A stretch of DNA of 64,000 nt. Origin: Nitrospirota bacterium (lineage in GTDB: Bacteria > Nitrospirota > Nitrospiria > Nitrospirales > Nitrospiraceae). Made by a program: the position numbers and the translations under genes. The stretch covers positions 434,001 to 498,000 of the forward strand of contig JACRLR010000016.1 in assembly GCA_016219645.1 (NCBI GenBank), in the 5' to 3' direction. Under the pieces are notes generated by a model. It had not been told where the DNA came from and searched no databases. It was given only the letters and a program-made list of their open reading frames with translations. Shown here piece after piece: positions 49,857 through 59,329 of this stretch (position 1 is its first letter; each line of letters opens with the position of its first letter).

Positions 49857-50207
49857 ATGGTCATGCAATCGATCGCATGGGCTCAGGGGGCTGCTGCTGG
49901 AGGGAATGCAAGCTCAACGTACAGTACGATCCTGTCCCTCCTTCCGTTCGCACTGATCTTTGTCATCTTCTATTTCCTGGTCATCATGCCGCAGCAGAAG
50001 CGCGCGAAACAGCAGAAGGAGTTACGGGAGGCCTTGAAGAAGGGGGACAAGGTCGTCACGGCTTCTGGTATCTGGGGCACTGTGGCAAATCTTGGGAAGG
50101 AGACGGTGACGCTGCAGATCGCCGATTCGGCGAAGATTCGGATACAACGGGACCAGATCGCCCGAGTGCGCGGCGGCGAGGACGACGAGAAGGAAAAGGA
50201 TTCGTAG
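49857..50207 (+). CDS. yajC: Sec translocon accessory protein YajC
   Basis: ATG 49857 follows GAGGAGGA (GTG 49851 is also possible), giving 116 residues. A single N-terminal transmembrane helix (LLPFALIFVIFYFLVIMPQQ) is followed by the conserved QKRAKQQKELREALKKGDKV and a small beta domain (VVTASGIWGTVANLGKETVT). It associates with SecDF and YidC in the inner membrane. It lies 30 bases before secD in the same direction, the standard order. Confidence 0.93.
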   Translation: MVMQSIAWAQGAAAGGNASSTYSTILSLLPFALIFVIFYFLVIMPQQKRAKQQKELREALKKGDKVVTASGIWGTVANLGKETVTLQIADSAKIRIQRDQIARVRGGEDDEKEKDS

Positions 50208-50237
50208 GCTGCGAGTGACAAAGGGGTTACAGAAGAC

Positions 50238-51881
50238 ATGAAAAAAGTGGGTGGGCGGTTAGCATTGCTGGTGTTGGTCGTGATGGCGTCGTTGGTATTC
50301 TTTATCCCCTCGTATCAGCCCTTCTATCAGGCATTGCCCGGCTGGCTGAAGAAAGTGACGCCGAGTAAAGGCATCACTCTAGGTTTGGATCTTCAGGGCG
50401 GGATTCACCTTGTCCTGGAAGTGGACGAAGATCGGGCTATTGAGATCGCAGTCGATCGAGTGGTCGTCTCGCTACAAGATTTGCTGACCGATAAGAAGAT
50501 TCCCGTCGAGTCTGTCGCGCGGACAGGACCTACCCAGATCACGATCCAGTTTCAAAACGCCGAGCTCAAGGCGCAGATCCAGAAGCTGATCAACGACTAC
50601 CCGATCTTCAGTGAGCCGGAGGCTACCGGGCCCGCCGGCCGAGTGGTGTGGGAATTGCGGGAGAGCGAGGCGAAGCGGATCAAGGACTCCGCAATCAACC
50701 AAGCATTGGAAACGATCCGGAACCGCATCGACCAGTTTGGCGTGGCAGAACCGATCGTGCAACGGCAGGGATTGAAACAGATCGTCGTGCAATTGCCCGG
50801 TGTCAAAGAGCCCAAACGTGCCAGAGATCTGATCAAGGAGACGGCATTACTTGAATTTAAGATGCTCGACGAGGACAACCAGCCAAAGCTCGATCTGCCG
50901 GCCCGCGTTCCGAAAGACAGCGAGGCGGACATTCTGAAGCAATTTGAGGCGAAGCTCCCGATCGGCGACGAGATCCTTTTCGAACGGGGAATTGAGAAAG
51001 ACACAGGCAGGGAATATCGGGTGCCCTACCTTGTGAAAAAACGGGTCATGTTGACCGGCGATGTCTTGAACGATGCCCAGGTTTCGATCGACCAATTCAA
51101 CGCTCCCTACGTATCGATGACGTTTGACTCCAAAGGCGGCCAAGAATTCGAACGGATTACGGGCGACAACATCAAGAAACGAATGGCGGTTGTGCTCGAC
51201 AACACGGTCTACTCGGCGCCGGTGATTCAGGATCGCATTTCAGGGGGGCGCGCACAAATTACCGGAACATTTTCGATGCAGGAGGCGAACGACTTGGCCA
51301 TCGTACTCCGGGCCGGCGCTCTGCCGGCTCCTCTCAAGATCATTCAAGACCTGACGGTTGGACCGTCGCTGGGGAAGGATTCGATTGAAAAGGGTGTGCA
51401 AGCTACGCTGTTTGCCGGCGCCTTGGTGGTCGTGTTCATGATTGTCTATTATCGCCTGTCAGGGGTGATTGCAGACTTTGCGTTGATGCTCAATCTCCTG
51501 TGTTTGATCGGCGCCCTGTCTGCCTTGAACGCGACGTTGACCCTGCCTGGGATTGCGGGAATCGTGCTCACGATCGGGATGGGCGTCGATTCGAACGTGC
51601 TCATCTTCGAGCGTATTCGGGAAGAGCTGCGCTTGGGGAAAGGGGTCAGGCTGGCGGTGAATGGAGGCTATGACAAAGCGCTGCTGACGATCGTCGACTC
51701 TCACGTGACCACCTTGATTACGGGGGTCGCGCTGTTTCTCTTTGGCACCGGGCCCATCAAAGGATTTGCCGTAACGCTGTGTCTCGGGATCGGGATCAAT
51801 CTGTTTACGGCCCTGATCGGCACCAAGGTCATCTTTGATCTCTTGAATCAACGACAGAAGGTAGACCGGTTAAGCATCTAG
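50238..51881 (+). CDS. secD: Protein translocase subunit SecD
   Basis: The 547-residue protein has an N-terminal transmembrane helix (LALLVLVVMASLVFFIPSYQ), a large periplasmic domain that begins GITLGLDLQGGIHLVLEV (the conserved SecD motif), and five C-terminal transmembrane helices. These contain GIVLTIGMGVDSNVLIFERI, the RND-type proton-path motif. SecD with SecF uses the proton gradient to pull exported proteins across the membrane at the periplasmic side. It is followed by secF after 15 bases. Confidence 0.95.
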   Translation: MKKVGGRLALLVLVVMASLVFFIPSYQPFYQALPGWLKKVTPSKGITLGLDLQGGIHLVLEVDEDRAIEIAVDRVVVSLQDLLTDKKIPVESVARTGPTQITIQFQNAELKAQIQKLINDYPIFSEPEATGPAGRVVWELRESEAKRIKDSAINQALETIRNRIDQFGVAEPIVQRQGLKQIVVQLPGVKEPKRARDLIKETALLEFKMLDEDNQPKLDLPARVPKDSEADILKQFEAKLPIGDEILFERGIEKDTGREYRVPYLVKKRVMLTGDVLNDAQVSIDQFNAPYVSMTFDSKGGQEFERITGDNIKKRMAVVLDNTVYSAPVIQDRISGGRAQITGTFSMQEANDLAIVLRAGALPAPLKIIQDLTVGPSLGKDSIEKGVQATLFAGALVVVFMIVYYRLSGVIADFALMLNLLCLIGALSALNATLTLPGIAGIVLTIGMGVDSNVLIFERIREELRLGKGVRLAVNGGYDKALLTIVDSHVTTLITGVALFLFGTGPIKGFAVTLCLGIGINLFTALIGTKVIFDLLNQRQKVDRLSI

Positions 51882-51896
51882 TTCGAAGGAGCAGGC

Positions 51897-52814
51897 ATGT
51901 TAGAAATTCTCGGGAAAACGAATATCGATTTCATGGGGAAGCGTTATCTGGCTTTTGCGTTTTCCGGCATCATGGTGCTGTTGGGGATCCTGGCGGTCGT
52001 TCAGATTTCCCGTGGGGCAGCGAACCTCGGCATCGATTTCTCTGGCGGGACCGCGGTGCAGTTGAAGTTCGACCAAGCAGTCCGGATCGACGAAGCAAGA
52101 AAAATCTTAGAGGCGAACGGTCTGGGCAATGCGGAGTTGCAAGAGTTCGGACAGGAGAACAAACTTTTGATCCGTCTGAAGACGTCGACGACGATCGAAG
52201 AGAAAGTCGCGGATCGCGTCGTGGCGGTTTTTACGAAGGAGTTTCCCTCGAATCGTTTTGTGGTCGACTCCAGCACGGAAATCGGGCCGACCATCGGGAA
52301 AAAACTTCAGGAGGATGCTCTTATTGCGGTCCTCATTTCCTTCGCCGGGATCATCCTCTATGTGGCGGCCCGATTTGAACTTCGCTTCGGCATTGCTGCA
52401 GCCCTGGCGACCTTCCATGATGTGTTGGCGGTGTTGGGGGCCTTTTATGTCCTGGATAAAGAAATTACCCTGCTCGTGGTAACGGCGTTGCTCACTTTAG
52501 CCGGCTATTCAATGACGGATACGGTCGTCGTATTCGACCGTATCAGGGAAAATCTCCGGATGCGGCGGCGGGAGAGCGAAGAGACGATCATCAACAATGC
52601 GGTCAACCAAGTCTTGAGCCGTACGATCGTCACGAGTTTGACCGTCGTGTTGGTGCTGATTCCTCTGGCCCTTGCCGGCGGAGAGGTGTTGCACGATTTT
52701 TCTCTCGCCCTTCTATGGGGAGTCATCTTCGGCACCTATTCATCTGTCTTTGTCGCGAGCCCATTGCTGCTGCTCTGGCCTGGCGCATCCGGGAGAATGT
52801 TGAAACGGAGTTAG
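51897..52814 (+). CDS. secF: Protein translocase subunit SecF
   Basis: The 305-residue protein has the SecF layout: a transmembrane helix, a periplasmic domain beginning NLGIDFSGGTAVQLKF, and five C-terminal helices with the motif TLAGYSMTDTVVVFDRIREN. It completes SecDF. Its role is export of Sec substrates, which in this window include the giant multicopper oxidases and SUMF1 proteins. After its stop codon a stretch with degenerate TTCACGC repeats (52,880-52,920) precedes the sensor kinase. Confidence 0.95.
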   Translation: MLEILGKTNIDFMGKRYLAFAFSGIMVLLGILAVVQISRGAANLGIDFSGGTAVQLKFDQAVRIDEARKILEANGLGNAELQEFGQENKLLIRLKTSTTIEEKVADRVVAVFTKEFPSNRFVVDSSTEIGPTIGKKLQEDALIAVLISFAGIILYVAARFELRFGIAAALATFHDVLAVLGAFYVLDKEITLLVVTALLTLAGYSMTDTVVVFDRIRENLRMRRRESEETIINNAVNQVLSRTIVTSLTVVLVLIPLALAGGEVLHDFSLALLWGVIFGTYSSVFVASPLLLLWPGASGRMLKRS

Positions 52815-52932
52815 CCGGATGGTCCAATAACCGCCCGTCGTTCGTGAAGCGTCGTTCGTCGCTCGTCTCGGAGTACCCGCTTGGACGCTTCACGCGATAC
52901 GCTTCACGCATTACGGGTTGTGGGGCACGCCC

Positions 52933-55900
52933 ATGAACCTCTGGAGTCGGTCTCATAGTCTCCAGCGAAAGATCATCACAGCGATCGTGCTGGTCGGACT
53001 TCTTCCCCTCACCCTGCTGCTTGCCATCACCTACGTCGAGGAGCGGCGCGCGCTTCGTGACATGACCGGGGTCAACTTCAAGGAAGCCGCCGTCGAAGCT
53101 GCTCGCCGCATCGAGATGCAGATCAGTCGGGGAATGAACGAGGCTCAACAGCTTGCCACCGCCCCCTTTCTCCATACCTCCGTCACTGAAGCGAATCGCA
53201 CGTACGAGGGAAAGGACGCGAACAGCATCCAGCGCATGATCAAAGATTGGCAGCAACGGTGGCGTGAACGGGATAAGCAAAGCGAGTTTCCCCTCTTCAT
53301 CAATCGCATCGTGACGAACTACCTCATCCGGTGGCACGATATCCGCAAAACGGATTATGTCGGGATTTTGGTGACTGATCAGCAGGGGGCGCTGGTCGTC
53401 AGTTCCATTCCGCAAGTGGAGTACTTTTACGGGAAGACACCCTGGTGGCAGGCGGTGGTGAAGGGGGGGAGTCTCAAAAGTTATGTGGGCGAGATCGCTT
53501 TTGATCCCGGATTCGGGACTCATGTGATCGTGGTGGCTGCGCCCATCCTGGATGATACCAAAGGGACGGTAATCGGGGCAGTGACCATCCTGTTACGTCG
53601 AGACACGATTTTCCACGCTATCGGCGAGGTCACCATCGGGGCAACCGGCCATGCGATGTTATTCAGCTCCGATGGTACTCCTGTGATCTGTCCCGTCCTG
53701 CCCCCGGAAGCGCATACGGTAAGACCCGAGACGATCAGCGCCCTTGTGGGAGCGCAAGCCGGCTGGACTGTTGCCGTGGACGACTCTCACGGCAGCAAGG
53801 ATGCCTTGATCGGATTCGCCCCTGTCCGATTCGGGGAGACCTTGGCTCCGGGAAGCCTCGGCGGACACCAGTGGGTCACCGTGGTGCGGCAGGATCCCAA
53901 GGAGACCTATGCGCCGCTCGCCGAACTCGTAGCGAAAGTGCTGCTCTATGGATTGCTCGTCCTCGCTGTGCTGTGGGGGACGGGAATAATTGTCGCGCGT
54001 CGGATCGCCCGCCCCATTCAGTTGTTACACGACGGGGTGCGCGAAATTGGCAGCGGACGATTGGACCGGCGATTGGAGCTGAAAACCGGCGATGAGATTG
54101 AAGGACTTGCCGATGCGTTTAATCAGATGGCGACGAATCTACAACGATCGTTCGGGCAGATTGAACAGCGCGTGGTGGATGTGCGCCGCCTTGAAGAAAA
54201 GTACCGCGATTTGATCGAGCATTCTCCAGAGATGATCTATCAATTGAACCGGAATGGCCGATTCGTCCATGTGAACAAGACAGGGCTCGAAAAGCTGAAG
54301 TACACCCTCGATGAGATGCTGGCGATGAAGCTCTGGGATCTCGTGCCGCGCGGCCAGGAGCCACTGGTGTTGCAATATCTGGAACGGTTAGTGGCGCAAG
54401 GGCGCAGTTCGATGGAGACGGTCTTTCTGACCAAGGACGGCCAGGCAATCGACGTGGAAATTCATGCAACGGCGCTGATCGACCAAGAGCGGGGAGGGTT
54501 GGTGCACTCGCGTGCGTTTGTGCGAGACGTCACCGATCGACACCGGCTCGAACGACGGGTCCAAGAGTACACAACAGAGCTTGAGCAGGCTGTTTCGGAG
54601 CGGACGCAACAGCTCGTGGCGTCGCAGGAACGATACAAGGCGTTGTTCGACTTGGTGGCGGACTCCGTCTTTATGGTGAATTCGAGCAGTATGATCGTCG
54701 CGGTCAATAAAAGGGAGGAGCAGGCGCTGGGCTATGCAGAGGCGAACGTGGTCGGTCGCAGTCTGTTCGAAGTCGTCCTCTCAGGCTATCACGATTCATT
54801 GCGCGGATGGCTGAGCGATACGATTTCCGGGCAGAGAAAAGTGCCCACCCAAGAGATCGTCGTGCGCCATGCCGGCGGATTGGAAACTCCGGCCGAAATG
54901 GATTTGATCCGAGTCGGAGTGGCTGAGCAACTGTCGGTGATGGTGCAGTTGCGGGACATAACCGATAGGAAACGGCTTGAGCGGCAGCTGGAGGCCTATC
55001 GGGAAGAGTTGGAGGATAAGGTTCGAGAGCGCACCAGGGAGATCGAACATACGAAACAATATCTTGAAAGCCTGTTGGAAAATGCCAATGATGTCATTTA
55101 CACGCTCGATACCGAGCAGCAATTTACCTATGTCAATAGCAAGATCGAAGCATGGGGTTACCGGAAAGAGGATCTGCTAGGGCGTCCGTACCTTGCCCTT
55201 CTTTCCAAGCGTCACCGGGGGAAGCGTCTCAAGAGCACGTTGGATATCGGTGCGAAGCAGGTCTATGAAGTCGAAATAGTGACTCGTACAGGGGAGCCGA
55301 GGGCCGTGATGGTCAGTGTCTCTCCGTTGTATGGGGCCGAGGGGGCGATCCTGGGCTTGATGGGCATTGCTCGTGACATGACCGAGACCAAGAAACTGGA
55401 GGAACAGATCAGGAATTCTGAGAAGCTGGCCTCGATCGGACGGCTCGCCGCCGGGGTGGCTCACGAAATCAACAATCCCCTCGGAGGCATCCTTAACTGC
55501 CTCTACAACTTACGGAAGGGGACACTGTCGCCGAACCGGCAAGAAGAATATCGGCTGTCGATGGAAGAAGGCGTGAGGCGTGTGCAGAAGATCGTTCGGC
55601 AGCTCCTCGATTTCTCCCAGCAGCATGTGCCGGAGTTTGCGCAGACGGACATCAATCAGGTTGTCGATCAGGTGTTGGGCTTGACGACACATCTCTTTGC
55701 CCCGAAGCGAATCCTGTTGGAAACAGGCTTCGGTCAGGGGCTGCCGACTATCATGGTCGATCGGCACATGATTGAGCAGGTGCTGATGAACCTCGTCTTG
55801 AATGCGGTGCAAGCCATGACAGACGGAGGCACGCTGACAATCCGAACATCCGTAGCCGAAGGGGTCTGCCTTATCGAGGTGCGTGATACGGGATCGGGCA

Positions 55901-56112
55901 TTCCACCGGCGGTTCTGCCAAGGATCTTCGATCCCTTCTTTACGACCAATCGAGAAGGCGAAGGAACCGGGCTCGGCTTGTCGGTCAGTCTGGGCATTGT
56001 CGAACGCCACGGAGGAAGGATTTTGGTAGACAGCGAAGTCGGGAAGGGTACGACCTTTACGCTATGTCTTCCTGTGTCCCGTGAACGTTCGTTGTTGGAG
56101 AGGGTGTCATGA
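52933..56112 (+). CDS. Membrane sensor histidine kinase with Cache, HAMP and three PAS domains
   Basis: The protein (1059 aa from ATG 52933) has transmembrane helices at about 12-32 and 336-355, with a large extracytoplasmic dCache-like sensor between them. Then come HAMP (about 356-410), PAS domains at about 422, 566 and 710, a short coiled coil, and HisKA with the phospho-accepting H844 in AAGVAHEINNPLGG. A HATPase domain ends it (NLVLNAVQAM, DTGSGIPPAVLPRIFDPFFT, GTGLGLS). It overlaps the response regulator gene by four bases (ATGA), so they form a two-component pair. The signal is unknown; the Cache domain usually binds small ligands, and PAS domains could hold heme or flavin. Confidence 0.9.
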   Translation: MNLWSRSHSLQRKIITAIVLVGLLPLTLLLAITYVEERRALRDMTGVNFKEAAVEAARRIEMQISRGMNEAQQLATAPFLHTSVTEANRTYEGKDANSIQRMIKDWQQRWRERDKQSEFPLFINRIVTNYLIRWHDIRKTDYVGILVTDQQGALVVSSIPQVEYFYGKTPWWQAVVKGGSLKSYVGEIAFDPGFGTHVIVVAAPILDDTKGTVIGAVTILLRRDTIFHAIGEVTIGATGHAMLFSSDGTPVICPVLPPEAHTVRPETISALVGAQAGWTVAVDDSHGSKDALIGFAPVRFGETLAPGSLGGHQWVTVVRQDPKETYAPLAELVAKVLLYGLLVLAVLWGTGIIVARRIARPIQLLHDGVREIGSGRLDRRLELKTGDEIEGLADAFNQMATNLQRSFGQIEQRVVDVRRLEEKYRDLIEHSPEMIYQLNRNGRFVHVNKTGLEKLKYTLDEMLAMKLWDLVPRGQEPLVLQYLERLVAQGRSSMETVFLTKDGQAIDVEIHATALIDQERGGLVHSRAFVRDVTDRHRLERRVQEYTTELEQAVSERTQQLVASQERYKALFDLVADSVFMVNSSSMIVAVNKREEQALGYAEANVVGRSLFEVVLSGYHDSLRGWLSDTISGQRKVPTQEIVVRHAGGLETPAEMDLIRVGVAEQLSVMVQLRDITDRKRLERQLEAYREELEDKVRERTREIEHTKQYLESLLENANDVIYTLDTEQQFTYVNSKIEAWGYRKEDLLGRPYLALLSKRHRGKRLKSTLDIGAKQVYEVEIVTRTGEPRAVMVSVSPLYGAEGAILGLMGIARDMTETKKLEEQIRNSEKLASIGRLAAGVAHEINNPLGGILNCLYNLRKGTLSPNRQEEYRLSMEEGVRRVQKIVRQLLDFSQQHVPEFAQTDINQVVDQVLGLTTHLFAPKRILLETGFGQGLPTIMVDRHMIEQVLMNLVLNAVQAMTDGGTLTIRTSVAEGVCLIEVRDTGSGIPPAVLPRIFDPFFTTNREGEGTGLGLSVSLGIVERHGGRILVDSEVGKGTTFTLCLPVSRERSLLERVS

Positions 56113-57554
56113 AGGGGCTCAGAATTCTCTTGGTCGACGACGAGCCGCTGATGCGGCTCTCGATGGTCGACGCGTTGGAGGCAATCGGCCATGACGTCGA
56201 AGCAGCTGCATCCGGGACGGAAGGCATCGAAGCCATCCGCCAACGGCCATTCGATCTCGTGATCACCGATCTACGCTTGCCCGGCGCGGACGGGCTTGCG
56301 GTGCTCAGAGCGGCCAAGGAACAGGCGCCCTCTACCGAAATCGTTGTGATTACCGCTCACGGATCGGTGGAAACGGCGGTCGGAGCGATGAAGTGCGGCG
56401 CCTTCGACTACATCACGAAGCCGTTCCAGATGGACGAATTGCTGTTGATCGTCGAGCGGGTTGGTCGTGTGGTGACATTGCGGCGGGAGAATCAGGACCT
56501 CAAGGAAACGTTGGAGGACAAGTTCAGCTTCGGGGGTATTCTCGGTTCGAACAACCACATGCGAGCGGTGCTGGACAAGATCAAACTGGCGGCGGGGACG
56601 GACTCGACAATTTTGATCCTTGGAGAAAGCGGAACCGGCAAGGAATTGGTCGCGAACGCGATTCACCAAAACAGTCCCCGCAACCATCAGCCCCTGATCA
56701 AGGTCAGCTGCGCCGCCTTGCCGGAGACGCTGCTCGAGGCAGAGTTATTCGGCCACGAGAAAGGCGCGTTTACCGGCGCGCTCCGTCAGCGGAGAGGTCG
56801 ATTTGAGTTGGCGCATCGTGGCACGTTGTTCCTGGACGAAATCGGTGAAATCTCACCGGTGATTCAGGTGAAGCTGTTGCGGGTGCTTCAGGAACGGCAG
56901 TTTGAGCGTGTCGGGGGGAACGACAAGATTGATATCGATGTCCGGCTGGTCTGTGCGACCCAGAAGGATTTGCGGAAGGAGGTCGCACAAGGACGGTTCC
57001 GTGAAGATTTGTTCTATCGGCTCAATGTCGTCCAGATTGTCATTCCACCGTTGCGTCAACGGCAGGAGGACATCATGGTGATTGCCGAGCACGTGCTCAA
57101 GACCTGCTCGACCAAGATGGACAAACAACTGAAAGGATTTTCCCCACAGTCGCGGGAGCTGGTCTTACGTTATTCGTTCCCGGGGAACGTGCGGGAGTTG
57201 GAGAACATGGTCGAGCGCGCAGTGGCCCTCGGGCGAGAGCATGAAGCTATCCAACCGTCAGATCTGTGCGGGTTTCAGTCCTGTCCGTTTACTGGTGGCG
57301 CCGCGCAAGAATCCTGTGGGTTCTGCAGCGAAGGGTTGACAGGGCAGTGTCGCGAAGAGCGTCCACTGACCTCGCTGGCGACGGCGCGGGAACAGTTTGA
57401 GAAACAATATATTGTGTCGGTGTTAGACCGAGTAGATGGCAGCCGCACGACAGGCGCGAAGATTCTCGGCCTTTCACGCAAAGCCCTGTGGGAAAAGTGC
57501 AAGCGCTACGGGATTCCATCGGCGAGAGAAGAGGCGGAGAACGAAGACGAGTGA
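56109..57554 (+). CDS. NtrC-family sigma-54-dependent response regulator
   Basis: The 481-residue protein has a receiver domain (1 to about 118, phosphorylation site D54 in ITDLRLPGADG), a sigma-54-interacting AAA+ domain (about 145-380) with Walker A GESGTGKE and the sigma-54 contact loop GAFTGA (219-224), and a Fis-type helix-turn-helix at the end (ARTTGAKILGLSRKALWEKC-like segment). Between AAA+ and helix-turn-helix lies a Cys-rich linker with five cysteines (CGFQSC, CGFC, QC), which most relatives do not have. It pairs with the upstream kinase. Its targets should have -24/-12 promoters; none was searched systematically here. Confidence 0.9.
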   Translation: MKGLRILLVDDEPLMRLSMVDALEAIGHDVEAAASGTEGIEAIRQRPFDLVITDLRLPGADGLAVLRAAKEQAPSTEIVVITAHGSVETAVGAMKCGAFDYITKPFQMDELLLIVERVGRVVTLRRENQDLKETLEDKFSFGGILGSNNHMRAVLDKIKLAAGTDSTILILGESGTGKELVANAIHQNSPRNHQPLIKVSCAALPETLLEAELFGHEKGAFTGALRQRRGRFELAHRGTLFLDEIGEISPVIQVKLLRVLQERQFERVGGNDKIDIDVRLVCATQKDLRKEVAQGRFREDLFYRLNVVQIVIPPLRQRQEDIMVIAEHVLKTCSTKMDKQLKGFSPQSRELVLRYSFPGNVRELENMVERAVALGREHEAIQPSDLCGFQSCPFTGGAAQESCGFCSEGLTGQCREERPLTSLATAREQFEKQYIVSVLDRVDGSRTTGAKILGLSRKALWEKCKRYGIPSAREEAENEDE

Positions 57555-57653
57555 GGGATGGGGCTGATTAATCTTCTGTGCTCGCGCAACGCGCGGTCGT
57601 GGACTTCCCTCGTTGGACGCGCGCAGTGGAAGATCAATCAGCCCCCATCCCTG
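57554..57653. repeat. Palindrome directly after the response regulator
   Basis: GGGATGGGGCTGATTAATCT and its mirror (AGATCAATCAGCCCCCATCC) enclose GTGCTCGCGCAACGCGC and CGCGCAGTGG blocks. It begins at the stop codon and can fold into one long hairpin. Its interior shares words with the REP-like repeats next to it. Confidence 0.65.
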
Positions 57654-57686
57654 GAAAGAGAATGGCCGAGCTTTGAACAAGGGGCA

Positions 57687-57784
57687 GGAGCGGCCAGGAG
57701 CCCTTCTTGCTCGCCGAACGCGCACGATCAGAATGTGCTCGTTCGATGCGCGCAGTAAAGGGCAGCCTCGGCCACTCCCTCCAA
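57687..57784. repeat. REP-like palindrome, copy A
   Basis: GAGCGGCCAGGAGCCCTTCT and the complementary AAGGGCAGCCTCGGCCACTC enclose CTCGCCGAACGCGCAC and GTGCTCGTTCGATGCGCGC, giving an imperfect hairpin of about 100 bases. Copies B (58085-58182) and C (60824-60923) match it closely. A and B also share the following AAGAGAGG(T/C)ATAAGGAATTC. Confidence 0.8.
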
Positions 57785-57815
57785 GAGAGGTATAAGGAAT
57801 TCGGAAGATCCTCGC

Positions 57816-58037
57816 ATGAAGGATTACCACATCAACATCTTCTATAGCGACGCAGACAAGGGCTATATCGCGGATATTCCCGACCTGGACGCCTGTTCTG
57901 CCTTTGGGAAAACTCCGATCGACGCCCTGAAGCAAGCGCAACTGGCCAAGAAAGTCTGGCTAGAAGCGGCTCGCGCGGCCCGCAAACCCATTCCCAAACC
58001 GCGTTACCGACCTGCCATTTACCAAACCGGATCGTAA
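57816..58037 (+). CDS. HicB-like antitoxin domain protein, orphan
   Basis: The 73-residue protein is a HicB-type partial RNase H fold: YHINIFYSDADKGYIADIPD, then LDACSAFGKTPIDALKQAQL. HicB antitoxins pair with a HicA toxin encoded next to them, but no HicA frame of the expected size is visible on either side, and no DNA-binding extension is present. It may be a stand-alone member of the family. It lies between two copies (A and B) of a palindromic repeat, with a weak ribosome site (GGAAG), so it may have moved with them or been isolated by deletion. Confidence 0.72.
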   Translation: MKDYHINIFYSDADKGYIADIPDLDACSAFGKTPIDALKQAQLAKKVWLEAARAARKPIPKPRYRPAIYQTGS

Positions 58038-58084
58038 GATTATGGTGGCTTCCACTGTCGTAGGGCTGTGGGACAGAGGATTGG

Positions 58085-58182
58085 GAGGGAGTGCCCAGGT
58101 GCCCTTCTTGCTCGCCGAACGCGCACATTCAGAAAGTGCTCGTTCGATGCGCGCAGTAAAGGGCAGCCTCGGCCACTCCCTC
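58085..58182. repeat. REP-like palindrome, copy B
   Basis: It carries the same GCCCTTCTTGCTCGCCGAAC and TGCTCGTTCGATGCGCGCAG blocks as copy A, in the same orientation, and flanks the HicB-like gene on the other side. Confidence 0.8.
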
Positions 58183-58288
58183 TAAGAGAGGCATAAGGAA
58201 TTCAGAAGTTCCTCGTTGGACACGCACGGTTGCAAGTCAGCCACGTTGTCCCCGCTCGGAGCGAAACGAAGTGGGCGGGAGTTTTCCC

Positions 58289-58318
58289 AAATGGCTGTGA
58301 GACTCTCTAGCCATTTTT
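58289..58318 (+). terminator. Terminator-like hairpin
   Basis: AAATGGCT and AGCCATTT flank GTGAGACTCTCT and are followed by TTGTGTTC. The stem is 8 bp with few G-C pairs, so strength is doubtful. Confidence 0.4.
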
Positions 58319-58379
58319 GTGTTCATAGGTTGGATATGCTGCACAGGTAGTCCGCAGCAGACTTATTAGGTAGACGCTA

Positions 58380-59084
58380 ATGCCAACTGTCCGAGAAACT
58401 CTTGCTGCTTGGCAGAACTCGCTTTGCCCGGAAATTGAAGTTGGAGGGCTTTACGCCAGGAATTCTATTGCCCATAAGTGGAAGGCGACATTCCGCAGTC
58501 TTGAATTAAGGGAAACAGCGTTTTGGCGTATTCATGATCTTCTGACCCAAACGTATGAGCTGCACCTTAATGGGAGGGCTTTAGGGGCCAGAATACTTCT
58601 GCGAAGCGCTATAGAAACTCTCGCAACACTGATCTATCTGAATCAGTCTACTGCGGCAGTGACTGCCGGAAACCAAGATTTTCATGATTTCTCGAACTTG
58701 ACGACTCGCCTCTTGCTCGGTTCGCGTGACAAATCGACTGACCATCAAGCAGTCAATATAATCTCTGTGTTGGAAAAATGCGAGGAGCGTTACCTTGGAA
58801 TAATGGGCCTTTATGCGCAGCTATCAGAAAGCGCGCATCCGAATTTTGAGGGGTTGTGCTTCGGCTACTCGCGAATTGACCACGATAATTATGTCGCCGA
58901 GTACTCGAACAATATGTCAGCTATGTATGCTGACGAATTAGTGCCCGCAATGGAGTTGTGTATGTTCGTGTTTGAGCATGAGTACAACACGGAGTGGCCC
59001 AAACAGTTTGAGCAACTAGAAGCGTGGATCACTGAAAATGATGAAAGGCTTGAGGTAACCAAAGGTGGGAGCGGTGGCGTCTAA
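58380..59084 (+). CDS. Hypothetical all-alpha protein (DUF5677-like?)
   Basis: The 234-residue protein is soluble and helix-rich. Segments such as LRETAFWRIHDLLTQTYELH, ARILLRSAIETLATLIYLNQ and YAQLSESAHPNFEG recall DUF5677/HEPN-related proteins found in defence and accessory regions, but I cannot confirm the match. Its base composition is more AT-rich than its neighbours, and it lies between repeats, so horizontal acquisition is likely. A terminator follows about 180 bases after its stop codon. No function is assigned. Confidence 0.55.
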   Translation: MPTVRETLAAWQNSLCPEIEVGGLYARNSIAHKWKATFRSLELRETAFWRIHDLLTQTYELHLNGRALGARILLRSAIETLATLIYLNQSTAAVTAGNQDFHDFSNLTTRLLLGSRDKSTDHQAVNIISVLEKCEERYLGIMGLYAQLSESAHPNFEGLCFGYSRIDHDNYVAEYSNNMSAMYADELVPAMELCMFVFEHEYNTEWPKQFEQLEAWITENDERLEVTKGGSGGV

Positions 59085-59267
59085 CTTCGTCTTCGAGGCC
59101 GACGCGGTGGGACAGTGCACTGTTTCGTGTTATGCTCGTCTCCCGCGCGTCTCACGCTGCATTAGAGAGAAGAACACGGACACGCTCCATTTTCGATGGT
59201 GCAGAGCAACTGCGATGTTTCTAGGACAATAGCTATCAGAGTAACTCACTGAACGCGGCGAAGCGTT

Positions 59268-59312
59268 AAGGCGACAGGCTTGTAAGCGGCCTGTCGCCTT
59301 TCTATTTTTTTA
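59268..59312 (+). terminator. Rho-independent terminator
   Basis: AAGGCGACAGG pairs perfectly with CCTGTCGCCTT across an 11-base loop and is followed by TCTATTTTTTTA. It is on the strand of the hypothetical gene ending at 59084. Confidence 0.85.
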
Positions 59313-59329
59313 TTAGCTGAAGACTTCCT

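Larger units (their letters stand above)
58038..58379. other. Intergenic region with repeat B and a terminator-like hairpin
   Basis: The 342 bases contain REP-like copy B, a following TTCCTCGTTGGACACGCACG block that resembles part of the palindrome at 57554, and an AAATGGCT/AGCCATTT hairpin followed by TT (58289-58318). No gene was found. Confidence 0.5.
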
